5,625 nucleotides of DNA from Methanosarcina sp. (lineage in GTDB: Archaea > Halobacteriota > Methanosarcinia > Methanosarcinales > Methanosarcinaceae): the NCBI GenBank assembly GCA_013331265.1, contig DUGS01000198.1, positions 351 to 5,975 of the forward strand. The letters are read 5' to 3'. Every line of letters begins with the position of its first letter. Positions within the stretch are counted from its first letter, which is position 1. Positions 1 through 5,012 of the stretch are shown here, one piece after another. The translations under genes and the position numbers were made by a program. The notes under the pieces were generated by a model. It saw only the letters and a list, made by a program, of their open reading frames with translations. It did not search any database and was not told where the DNA came from.

Positions 1-47
1 CAGAAGCTCCAGACTTTAGAAACGATGGATGAGGTATTTTCAGACAT
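1..47 (-). CDS. hsdM: Type I restriction-modification methyltransferase subunit HsdM (N-terminal fragment, cut by window edge)
   Basis: Reading leftward from an ATG at 47-45, the first 15 codons give MSENTSSIVSKVWSF, after which the window ends. The pattern 'IVSKVW.FC' matches the usual beginning of HsdM, where the N-terminal helical domain opens with a short leader and then a segment like 'IVSKLWNLCNVLRDDG'. HsdM is the adenine N6 methyltransferase that pairs with HsdS to methylate the bipartite target. The start is supported by an AAGGA Shine-Dalgarno at 60-56, eight bases upstream. It lies 46 bases behind hsdS on the same strand, so the two are probably cotranscribed. The order S then M is the reverse of the classic enteric order. 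Too little is visible to judge the catalytic motifs; identification depends on the short N-terminus plus context. Confidence 0.72.
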   Translation of the reverse strand, partial: MSENTSSIVSKVWSF

Positions 48-55
48 GGTTTGGA

Positions 56-60
56 TCCTT
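56..60 (-). promoter_or_regulatory. Shine-Dalgarno for hsdM
   Basis: On the minus strand AAGGA stands eight bases before the ATG at 47-45. It fixes the start of the partial hsdM gene and lies in the 46-base gap after the hsdS stop. Confidence 0.6.
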
Positions 61-93
61 GAGATGAGTGTAATATTTTTTGAAATTTTCATT

Positions 94-1572
94 TTACTTT
101 TTGCTAGCTCTCTCAGCCTTTATTCTCTCCAGCAAAACTTCAGCCGGCTCCCAATCCTCTGCCCCGCGAACTTCTGTAAGTTCCCTTTCATTAAGCAGCT
201 TCCCCTCAAACGCTTTTTTCAAAATACTCTGCCGCAGGGCTTCGGTTTTTTCCAGATTTTCTGCGATGTCCTGCTCCAGTTTATCGCAGACTGAAAGGCG
301 GGTTTCGATTTCCTGAACGATGGCTTGTTGTTCGGGGAGGGAACAGAGAGGAAAATTGATGGATGATAAAATAGTCTGATTCAAAAAAGCCCTTGTTGAA
401 CCTTTGCAAAGTTCCTTTACTTGCTCTCTTACATTTCCACCTTGAAATAGATAAACAAAATACTTTGTTGAAATTATCCTTAGGTCTAGCCTCACTCTAA
501 TAAGATTTGTTGATATAATTCCACCAGCAATATTTTCTGGAATAGAACAAATTTCCCCAACAGTGCCAGATCTTGAAATGATGATGTCATATGGTTTGAC
601 TTCAAAAGCTTGAAGTTCTTTCGCCTTTTCTTCTGTAATGAATATTTTATTAGGCTTTCTAAAAACGCCTTCACCAATATTTTCAATTCCATAAACTGGA
701 ATTCCACTTTTTTGGTGCTCGTGTTTTTTTAAGGCTGTTCCAAAAGGTCCTGTTGTCATCCCCTTCTTAGATTCAAACAGAATTGAATCTTCTCTCACCC
801 AACACCATTTCTCAGGTAAATTGTCTTCATAAACGCTTTCTGGGGATTGGATTATTTTCTTTTTAGTTCTTTTATCAGAAACTTTTGCAGCATTTTCTCT
901 TTCCTTCCGGATTTCTTCCAGCAAATCCCCCGCATCCGACAAATCAGTCTGCTGTTCCCGCCATTTTTTCGTAAGCTCCCCCTCAAAAGCTTTCTTCAGC
1001 ACCGCCTGCCTGTAAACTTTGAGTTGTTCCTGTGCCAGTTTGAAGTTTGAAATGCCGTTGTCCAGTTTGCTGAAGATTTGCTCGATTTTGGAGACAATGG
1101 CGCGTTGTTCGGGAAGAGGGGGCAGGCATAATGGCAAGTCAGCAAAAGCTTTGCCTGACAATTCTTTAAATGTGGTGCCACTGGCTCTTTTTTCAGCTAG
1201 TGGTTTTATAGATTTGAAATAGTAATATAAAAAATCGCTTTTTACAGTTTTGCTTGGAACAAGACTTTTAAATCCTTGATTTGTGCACAACTCTCGTCCA
1301 GCAATTGCTACATAACCAATAGGTGCTCTTGAAGAAAACAATACACTTCCTTTAGGCATTAGTTTGGCAGAAGAGTTTTTTAAACCAAGATGAGTGATGC
1401 TTCTTTTCCCTTTGTGGATATACTTTTCAGAATATCCTGATAAATCAGCTGGAGTTATCCAAGAAATATCTTCGCCCCAATATTCTGTAACTTTTGTTTT
1501 TGGCGTACCACCTGAAACAACTTCTCCGAAATCACTCAGAATACCTTTAATCCATCCAACTTTTTCTTTCAC
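94..1572 (-). CDS. hsdS: Type I restriction-modification specificity subunit HsdS (two target-recognition domains)
   Basis: A 492-aa DNA-recognition subunit, normal for a full-length HsdS. It directs the HsdM/HsdR complex to a bipartite target. TRD1 spans about residues 6-145, with the typical 'VVSGGTPKT..EYWG.DISWITPADL' opening. The first conserved region spans about 147-205, with LPPLPEQRAIV (150-160), a predicted coiled helix and VLKKAFEGEL (191-200). TRD2 spans about 252-405, beginning LPEKWCWV. The second conserved region spans about 406-460, with SLPEQQAIV and ILKKAFEGKL (450-459), followed by a charged tail. The two halves show the expected internal duplication. The start is GTG at 1572-1570. 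A TAA stop lies just upstream in frame and no other start is available. GGTG five bases upstream may act as a weak Shine-Dalgarno. An archaeal TATA box lies about 50 bases upstream. The TRD-coding stretches are visibly richer in AT than the conserved-region stretches, consistent with domain shuffling. The target sequence cannot be predicted by eye. Confidence 0.95.
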   Translation of the reverse strand: MKEKVGWIKGILSDFGEVVSGGTPKTKVTEYWGEDISWITPADLSGYSEKYIHKGKRSITHLGLKNSSAKLMPKGSVLFSSRAPIGYVAIAGRELCTNQGFKSLVPSKTVKSDFLYYYFKSIKPLAEKRASGTTFKELSGKAFADLPLCLPPLPEQRAIVSKIEQIFSKLDNGISNFKLAQEQLKVYRQAVLKKAFEGELTKKWREQQTDLSDAGDLLEEIRKERENAAKVSDKRTKKKIIQSPESVYEDNLPEKWCWVREDSILFESKKGMTTGPFGTALKKHEHQKSGIPVYGIENIGEGVFRKPNKIFITEEKAKELQAFEVKPYDIIISRSGTVGEICSIPENIAGGIISTNLIRVRLDLRIISTKYFVYLFQGGNVREQVKELCKGSTRAFLNQTILSSINFPLCSLPEQQAIVQEIETRLSVCDKLEQDIAENLEKTEALRQSILKKAFEGKLLNERELTEVRGAEDWEPAEVLLERIKAERASKK

Positions 1573-1587
1573 GATAGCACCATTTTA

Positions 1588-1664
1588 TAATCAACTTTGA
1601 AGTACTTTTAAGATGTTATTTGATTATATAATTGATTACTATTTTACCTTCGGGATGTAATCAA
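1588..1664. promoter_or_regulatory. Candidate operator: four TGATTA/TAATCA half-sites in the divergent region
   Basis: TAATCA occurs at 1588-1593 and 1659-1664, and TGATTA at 1621-1626 and 1633-1638. The inner pair extends to a perfect 8-bp inverted repeat, TTGATTAC (1632-1639) and GTAATCAA (1657-1664), with a 17-base spacer. The outer sites flank the hsdS TATA box. The cluster sits between the two divergent promoters, where a regulator such as the helix-turn-helix antitoxin candidate encoded downstream could bind. AT-rich DNA gives such matches by chance, so this is a hypothesis. Confidence 0.35.
1624..1632 (-). promoter_or_regulatory. Candidate archaeal TATA box for the hsdS-hsdM operon
   Basis: On the minus strand this reads AATTATATA, a good TATA-box match. 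A transcript starting about 25 bases downstream would begin near 1600 and have a leader of about 28 bases before the hsdS GTG. The box abuts a pair of TGATTA half-sites that could be an operator. Inferred by eye from geometry and composition. Confidence 0.5.
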
Positions 1665-1685
1665 AAATTTAAACCACAATTTGAG

Positions 1686-1700
1686 CGAAAAATATGTATA
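1686..1700 (+). promoter_or_regulatory. Candidate BRE/TATA promoter of the toxin-antitoxin-like operon
   Basis: A purine-rich BRE-like stretch CGAAAAA (1686-1692) precedes TATGTATA (1693-1700), the usual archaeal arrangement. A transcript start about 25 bases on, near 1724, gives a leader of about 28 bases before the small ORF at 1753. That is the same geometry as inferred for hsdS on the other strand. This placement argues that the small ORF, not the 189-aa gene, is the first cistron. Confidence 0.5.
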
Positions 1701-1752
1701 ATGTAAGTGATTTGATTTCGTTTCCGTTCAAGAGTTTGTAAGGGATATCATA

Positions 1753-1854
1753 ATGAGAAGTGTTATACAATATAGTTGCATATCCTTTGAAAAAGAGAAT
1801 AGTATTTCAAATAGCAACAAAGATGAATTAACGGATAAGGAGGAAGCAGATTGA
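1753..1854 (+). CDS. Small ORF, 33 aa, first cistron of the operon (unknown function)
   Basis: The ORF runs from ATG at 1753 to TGA at 1852-1854 and encodes 33 residues: N-terminus MRSVIQYSCISFEKENS, then a very acidic and polar tail ending in DKEEAD. I do not recognise it. Three things support it. AAGGGA (1740-1745) stands seven bases before the ATG. The promoter candidate at 1686-1700 fits this start better than the next one. Its stop overlaps the TTG of the following gene by four bases (TTGA, 1851-1854), as at two later junctions of the operon. It could be a genuine small protein, perhaps a regulator or an accessory of the toxin-antitoxin pair, or a leader ORF that couples translation into the antitoxin. 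It is too short for composition to prove coding. Confidence 0.5.
   Translation: MRSVIQYSCISFEKENSISNSNKDELTDKEEAD
1837..1843 (+). promoter_or_regulatory. Strong Shine-Dalgarno deciding the TTG start at 1851
   Basis: AAGGAGG, a near-perfect match to the archaeal anti-Shine-Dalgarno, stands seven bases before TTG at 1851. There is an in-frame TAA at 1836-1838 and no other start nearby, so TTG must be the start of the 189-aa gene. Confidence 0.8.
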
Positions 1855-2420
1855 GATTTTCATTAAATACTATTGCAGAAGATCTTTCTCCATTAAGCGT
1901 TGCTATACTTGAATTATTGAAAGAAAATGATAAGAAACCAGTAAAGGGAAAGATTGCTTTTCAAAAAGAGATGTTTCTGATATCGAATTACATCGATAAA
2001 GTGAACGAAAGGGCAGAATTCATTCCCCATTTCCTTGGTCCCTATAGCGAAGCTTCAGAAGTTAGCATGGATAACTTGATATCAATGGGCCTCGTTGAAA
2101 AAGAGGGAAATGCTTACAAAATCACTTCTTCGGGCATCAAAGTATTAGGTCTGAAGCAAGATATCTTCTCCTCGGATGAAATAGAATCAATTGCTGACTT
2201 CAAAGAATTTATTAATAATCTCACCAATGATGAAATTCTTCTTTTTATCTATGCATCATATCCAGGATATACTATTGAATCAACCGAATATCGCAGAATA
2301 ATGAAATCAAGGGTTAAAAACTCGATTTCCATCTACAAAAAAGGAATTGTCAGTTTAGAAAAAGCTGCTTTTCTTGCAGGTTTAAATATCGAAACTTTTC
2401 TTGATTTGCTGAGGAGGTAA
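1851..2420 (+). CDS. Putative antitoxin: YwgA/Panacea-like N-terminal domain fused to a UPF0175-like C-terminal helix-turn-helix
   Basis: A 189-aa soluble protein starting at TTG. Residues about 14-105 resemble the YwgA/Panacea-like fold: 'PVKGKIAFQKEMFLISNYI' (30-48), then 'FIPHFLGPYSEASEVSMDNLISMGLVEKEG' (57-86), a winged-helix pattern with the hallmark GPYS. Residues about 124-142 (LTNDEILLFIYASYPGYT) continue that family's pattern. The last 27 residues, with KKGIVSLEKAAFLAGLNIETFLDLLRR (163-189), look like the helix-turn-helix of UPF0175 proteins ('G..SL.KAA.LAGL....F...L'), which are antitoxins often paired with DUF3368-type PIN toxins. That is the kind of gene found immediately downstream. 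Its last codons contain the GAGGAGGT that serves as Shine-Dalgarno of the PIN gene. Inferred role: it neutralises the PIN nuclease and represses its own promoter. Both domain assignments are by eye. The protein could also be only a transcriptional regulator. Confidence 0.65.
   Translation: MRFSLNTIAEDLSPLSVAILELLKENDKKPVKGKIAFQKEMFLISNYIDKVNERAEFIPHFLGPYSEASEVSMDNLISMGLVEKEGNAYKITSSGIKVLGLKQDIFSSDEIESIADFKEFINNLTNDEILLFIYASYPGYTIESTEYRRIMKSRVKNSISIYKKGIVSLEKAAFLAGLNIETFLDLLRR
2411..2418 (+). promoter_or_regulatory. Shine-Dalgarno for the PIN gene, embedded in the antitoxin's last codons
   Basis: GAGGAGGT is a near-perfect archaeal Shine-Dalgarno six bases before GTG at 2425. It overlaps the arginine codons and stop of the upstream gene, so ribosomes finishing that gene can feed directly into the PIN gene. 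It decides the GTG start. Confidence 0.8.
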
Positions 2421-2424
2421 AAAC

Positions 2425-2922
2425 GTGAAAATATTTGATGCCTCCTCAATAGTCTGCTTGCTTCGGGAAGCTAACTTTCCGAAAGCTTTTGAAATCTGCA
2501 AAAAACACGGCTATAATTTGTCTGTTACAAAGCAGGTATATGAAGAGCTTAGAAAAAATCCTGAAACTTTCAAATTATTCAATGCTTGTGAAGGTTTTTC
2601 AGTAATAGACAACCTTGATGAACAATGTATATCGAAAATTTCGAAGCGTTATCCATGGCTACATGATGGAGAGATCAGTGTCCTTTGTGCCGGCATAGAA
2701 CAAGAACAATCAGGAGACAGTTATCGCTGCATCATTGATGAAAGAGCAAGACAGTTGAAGTCAAAATATGGCGTAAAAGTAAATGGGACTATAGGTTTAC
2801 TCTTATGGCAAAAAGAGAAACTTAATGAACTCACAAGTGGTGAGTGTAAAGAGATATACAACAGCATAAAATGCTCTTCTTTTTGGATAAAAGAAGATAT
2901 CCTCAAGGAATTGTTAAGATGA
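2425..2922 (+). CDS. PIN-domain ribonuclease (DUF3368-like), putative toxin
   Basis: A 165-aa protein with the acidic pattern of PIN nucleases. 'KIFDASSIV' puts the first aspartate at D5. 'VTKQVYEEL' gives a glutamate at 40/41. 'LHDGEISVLCAG' has the GE motif at E83. 'CIIDERARQLKSKYGVKVNGTIGLLL' gives D105 and the typical GT at 121-122. These four acidic positions would bind the metal ions used for RNA cleavage, so the active site looks intact. The stretch 'IIDE.ARQ....GV.V.GTIGLLL' resembles the DUF3368/COG2405 branch more than classic VapC. The GTG start has an excellent Shine-Dalgarno. The stop overlaps the next ORF's ATG by four bases (ATGA, 2919-2922). With the preceding UPF0175-like gene it forms a plausible toxin-antitoxin pair; the RNA substrate is unknown. 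Confidence 0.82.
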   Translation: MKIFDASSIVCLLREANFPKAFEICKKHGYNLSVTKQVYEELRKNPETFKLFNACEGFSVIDNLDEQCISKISKRYPWLHDGEISVLCAGIEQEQSGDSYRCIIDERARQLKSKYGVKVNGTIGLLLWQKEKLNELTSGECKEIYNSIKCSSFWIKEDILKELLR

Positions 2923-3098
2923 CAAAAGAAACGAAAATCCATCTGTGTTCAATTGCTGATGATACTGATTTAAGAAGTTTACAGGTACGGATAGGGAACA
3001 AGGACCTGAAAACACCAACTAAAGCGATTGCAACAAACAATTTCTATAAAGATACTTCTTTCCCAAACGAACTCTGTGACTTGCAGGAGCTTTTTTGA
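2919..3098 (+). CDS. 59-aa protein, possibly the N-terminal part of a TGT-like enzyme split from the next ORF
   Basis: The start chosen is ATG at 2919, overlapping the PIN stop (ATGA), with AAGGA at 2905-2909. An earlier in-frame ATG at 2871 would overlap the PIN gene by over 50 bases and is less likely. The segment 'LQVRIGNKDLKTPTKAIAT' (21-39) recalls the beginning of tRNA-guanine transglycosylase family proteins, where a small strand and glycine are followed by a conserved 'TP' at the entry to the TIM barrel. The ORF is too short to hold an enzyme and ends at a TGA within the run CTTTTTTGA. The next ORF opens in the -1 frame at that place. It may be the 5' half of one gene, broken by a one-base change or joined by frameshifting, or a true small subunit. 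The family link is weak and by eye. Confidence 0.55.
   Translation: MTKETKIHLCSIADDTDLRSLQVRIGNKDLKTPTKAIATNNFYKDTSFPNELCDLQELF
3085..3098 (+). other. Frame junction with Shine-Dalgarno, T6 run and TTGA stop/start overlap
   Basis: AGGAG (3085-3089) is followed by a run of six T (3091-3096) and TGA (3096-3098), with a TTG start candidate at 3095. Two readings fit. One is ordinary coupled reinitiation at TTG. The other is a -1 slip of the phenylalanine tRNA on the T run (TTT to TTT), which would fuse the 59-aa and 328-aa ORFs into one chain. A T7 run would make a single open frame. Confidence 0.5.
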
Positions 3099-4081
3099 AA
3101 TTTGATGAAAAAACTCTGATAAAAAAAGACCAGGACTCAAAATACTCCTCCGACAAAAACAATCAATTAAAGAGAGAGAAAGAAAAAGCTAATGGCTGTC
3201 CTCACTTTTGTCTATTGGAATTTAAAAATAAAGGGGAAAATTGGAGATACCCCACAGAGAAAGAAATTGACATCCTGACTAATGTTGCATATTCACACTC
3301 GGATATAACCCCGATTCCTTCAGTTCCTAAAGCAGCCAGAAATTTGAACGTTGAAAACTTTGATGCCTTTGTAGAATATCTGGACTCATGTTATAACAGC
3401 ATCGAAATTCGAAACAAGAAATGTATCATGGGATATATACCTGCAGTAGCCACTCTGTTCAGCAGGGAACTCATAAATTATTACCTTGACAAAGGAATCA
3501 ACGCTTACTATGTTGATTTTGATAGCAGCATGATTACATCTCGTATAGATATGTTAAATGCGATGAAAAGAGAACTCGCCAAGAGAGGATATGAAGAAAA
3601 TCATCTATTTCATTTTGTAAATGTTAGTTATGGCAAATCAATTAATGACCAGAAAGTGCTATCTGCAAGGGATATATTAGGATTTGGTTACGGCCTGGAC
3701 AGTCTCGGAGGAATCCATTCTGGCCCCAAGAGAAGCCCCGAGTTTTATGAAAAACTCAAAGCCATGAAGAATATTTCAAGAAACACAAAGAGATTATTGA
3801 ATGTGGATGATTACGGATACTATCGTTTTGATTCTGTAAAGGATAATTTGGAAAGCATTTATCCAGCTGACGCTTTAATTTCAATAACTGACCTAAACAT
3901 CGGCACAGAGAGCAGATTAGAAAAATATTTGAAAATTGTCAATTTACAGCAGCAATGCATTGAAGCTGATAAACTTGCACAGGTCACAACTGAAGAACCG
4001 GCTAAGTCATTGGAATACTTTAAGTCAAAGAAAAATGTGCTGAAGAACGATTTGAAATATCTTTCCAAGTCAGGCAACTAA
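3095..4081 (+). CDS. 328-aa protein of uncertain family, TIM-barrel-like, possibly related to tRNA-guanine transglycosylases
   Basis: A large soluble protein without membrane segments. The TTG start at 3095 overlaps the previous stop (TTGA, 3095-3098), with AGGAG at 3085-3089 five bases upstream. Residues 1-35 are lysine-rich and charged. Then come alternating strand/helix segments: strands near CIMGYIP (110-116), INAYYVDFD (135-143), LFHFVNVSYG (171-180) and DILGFGYGLDS (193-203), with helices between. Marked motifs are 'RYPTEKEIDIL' (51-61), 'SDITPIPSVPK' (69-79), 'GFGYGLDSLGG' (197-206) and 'DDYGYYRFD' (238-246). D141/D143 at a strand end are candidate catalytic residues. Together with the preceding 59-aa ORF this suggests a TGT-like barrel that would exchange a guanine base in RNA or DNA for a 7-deazaguanine. 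I cannot confirm this, and another TIM-barrel family is possible. Position behind a toxin-antitoxin-like pair is unusual for such an enzyme. Confidence 0.7.
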   Translation: MKFDEKTLIKKDQDSKYSSDKNNQLKREKEKANGCPHFCLLEFKNKGENWRYPTEKEIDILTNVAYSHSDITPIPSVPKAARNLNVENFDAFVEYLDSCYNSIEIRNKKCIMGYIPAVATLFSRELINYYLDKGINAYYVDFDSSMITSRIDMLNAMKRELAKRGYEENHLFHFVNVSYGKSINDQKVLSARDILGFGYGLDSLGGIHSGPKRSPEFYEKLKAMKNISRNTKRLLNVDDYGYYRFDSVKDNLESIYPADALISITDLNIGTESRLEKYLKIVNLQQQCIEADKLAQVTTEEPAKSLEYFKSKKNVLKNDLKYLSKSGN

Positions 4082-4105
4082 TTTTCTCCCAACTTTTCTC
4101 CCAAC
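4082..4105 (+). repeat. 12-bp direct repeat (two copies), T-rich, just after the operon; possible terminator
   Basis: TTTTCTCCCAAC occurs twice in tandem (4082-4093 and 4094-4105), immediately after the TAA of the 328-aa gene. Archaeal termination commonly uses T-rich stretches on the non-template strand, so this could be the operon terminator. The repeat may equally be a replication-slippage duplication. Confidence 0.4.
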
Positions 4106-4159
4106 CACATATCTGAAGTTAACGCAAGTCTTCGGAATATGACGGAAAAACCACTATCA

Positions 4160-4188
4160 AATGAAAATTCCACTGACGAATTTTCGTT
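4160..4188 (+). repeat. AT-rich hairpin
   Basis: GAAAATTC (4163-4170) and GAATTTTC (4178-4185) are perfect inverted copies around a 7-base loop. The stem extends by one wobble and two A-T pairs to 4160 and 4188. No run of T follows, so it is not a classical terminator. Function unknown. Confidence 0.4.
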
Positions 4189-4294
4189 CTCAGCCACAGC
4201 CTGTTTAATACGGTTTATTCCGGTTCCGACCTTTTCTATGTAGTTTATGCGGTTTTAAAGAGAGGCAATAAGCGGATTGCGGGCAACGCTCTTG

Positions 4295-4310
4295 CGTCCG
4301 AAATCGGACG
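4295..4310. repeat. GC-rich hairpin in the GC islet
   Basis: CGTCCG (4295-4300), loop AAAT, CGGACG (4305-4310): a perfect 6-bp GC-rich stem with a tetraloop, preceded by GCAA/TTGC complementary bases at 4284-4294. In an AT-rich genome such local GC and pairing may mark a structured RNA or an element end. Confidence 0.35.
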
Positions 4311-4532
4311 GTTTCAGGCCGCTTCATCTCATACCCGAAGGGATCGGGAACATTAAGCCGGAGAAAAACGGAAGCTGAAAAGCATCTCAAGTACAATCTC
4401 ATGCTCATATATTCCATTTCACCTGCAGGACGCAGGGTAAAACCTGTATGGCTCATCAACATTCGTTGGGAGGATGACTCAGGAAGCTCGTTAAATCTTT
4501 AGTTTAGCAGTAGTTCACACAGAGCCATAATA

Positions 4533-4547
4533 CTATAAGTTTTTATG
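4533..4547 (+). promoter_or_regulatory. Weak candidate TATA box for the membrane protein gene
   Basis: An AT-rich stretch with CTATAAGT followed by TTTTATG lies about 30-40 bases before the ATG at 4575. It allows a transcript start near 4560 and a short leader. The match is modest and there is no clear Shine-Dalgarno before the gene. Confidence 0.25.
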
Positions 4548-4574
4548 TAATGAATGCAAGGTTAAGTAGCAAAT

Positions 4575-5012
4575 ATGAACAATAACTTCAAACAGAAATC
4601 ATCGATTCCTAAAAAATATTTAATTTTGATTGCAGGCGTCGTTTGGATGTTTGCTGGAATAATGGTAATAAAGACTGGATTACCACTTTTTATAAGTCAA
4701 GGGAGATATGTTTTCAGTGTTTTTTTAGCTGCTTCAGTATTTTCAGTATTTTATATATTCATTTTCTCGAAATTAGTTGAAAAGCACACGACTCGAGTAA
4801 TTAAGGATAATAGAAAGAAAATGTTTGTTATGGAATTTTTTGATAAAAAGTCATACCTGACTATGGTGGTAATGGTATTAGGTGGAATTACTATTCGGAA
4901 ATTCAGTCTTTTGCCAGCTTTTTTCATAGGATTCTTTTATGTTGGGATTGGTTTGGCATTGTTCTCGTGTGGTATGAAGTTTGTATATAAATTTCATGAA
5001 GTTTGTATATAA
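4575..5012 (+). CDS. Conserved-type hypothetical membrane protein with four predicted helices
   Basis: A 145-aa integral membrane protein of unknown function. Hydrophobic helices lie at about residues 14-34 (YLILIAGVVWMFAGIMVI), 45-66, 94-106 (YLTMVVMVLGGIT) and 112-136 (LLPAFFIGFFYVGIGLALF). The second and third helices are joined by a basic loop with 'KLVEKHTTR' and 'FFDKKSYLTM'. The layout, including 'KYL.LIAG..W...G', 'KHT.R' and 'F.GFFYVGIGLAL', agrees with a small uncharacterised membrane family that I recall from bacteria and archaea, but I cannot name it. ATG at 4575 is the first start in frame and there is no good Shine-Dalgarno. It stands alone, separated by nearly 500 bases from the upstream operon. 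The last five residues (HEVCI) come from a 22-bp tandem duplication that moves the frame. Confidence 0.75.
   Translation: MNNNFKQKSSIPKKYLILIAGVVWMFAGIMVIKTGLPLFISQGRYVFSVFLAASVFSVFYIFIFSKLVEKHTTRVIKDNRKKMFVMEFFDKKSYLTMVVMVLGGITIRKFSLLPAFFIGFFYVGIGLALFSCGMKFVYKFHEVCI

Larger units (their letters stand above)
4106..4574. other. Intergenic stretch with no gene I can support: hairpins and a GC-rich islet
   Basis: Open frames here are short and conflict with each other. An 85-codon minus-strand frame (4205-4462) overlaps two plus-strand frames. One of these lies at about 4176-4351 and contains SDLFYVVYAVLKRGNKRIAG; the other at about 4272-4501 contains LMLIYSISPAGRRVKPVW. None has a convincing Shine-Dalgarno or a recognisable domain. 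GC content rises sharply between about 4250 and 4450 compared with both flanks. Possible explanations are a decayed mobile element or gene, or a structured RNA. I cannot choose between them. Confidence 0.4.

Noticed and set aside
492..707. 71-aa minus-strand ORF inside hsdS
   Set aside because: It lies wholly within the TRD2-coding part of hsdS in another frame, and its sequence is low-complexity; a shadow of the real gene.
1569..1583. Micro-ORF MVLS on the minus strand whose TGA overlaps the hsdS GTG
   Set aside because: Only four codons, likely chance; it has no separate Shine-Dalgarno. It may at most help reinitiation at GTG.
2871..2918. Upstream ATG extending the 59-aa ORF to 75 aa
   Set aside because: It would overlap the PIN gene by 52 bases. 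The ATG at 2919 forms the ATGA overlap seen in coupled genes and has its own AAGGA.
2425..2922. Classic VapC assignment for the PIN protein
   Set aside because: The upstream partner is not a VapB/AbrB-type antitoxin, and the 'IIDE.ARQ....GV.V.GT' stretch fits the DUF3368-like branch better, so no vapC symbol was given.
4205..4462. 85-aa minus-strand ORF, starting MLMSHTGFTLRPAGEMEYMS
   Set aside because: No Shine-Dalgarno, no recognisable domain, and it overlaps competing open frames on the plus strand in a GC-rich islet where stop codons are rarer by composition. Kept only as part of the intergenic description; a relic of a gene cannot be excluded.
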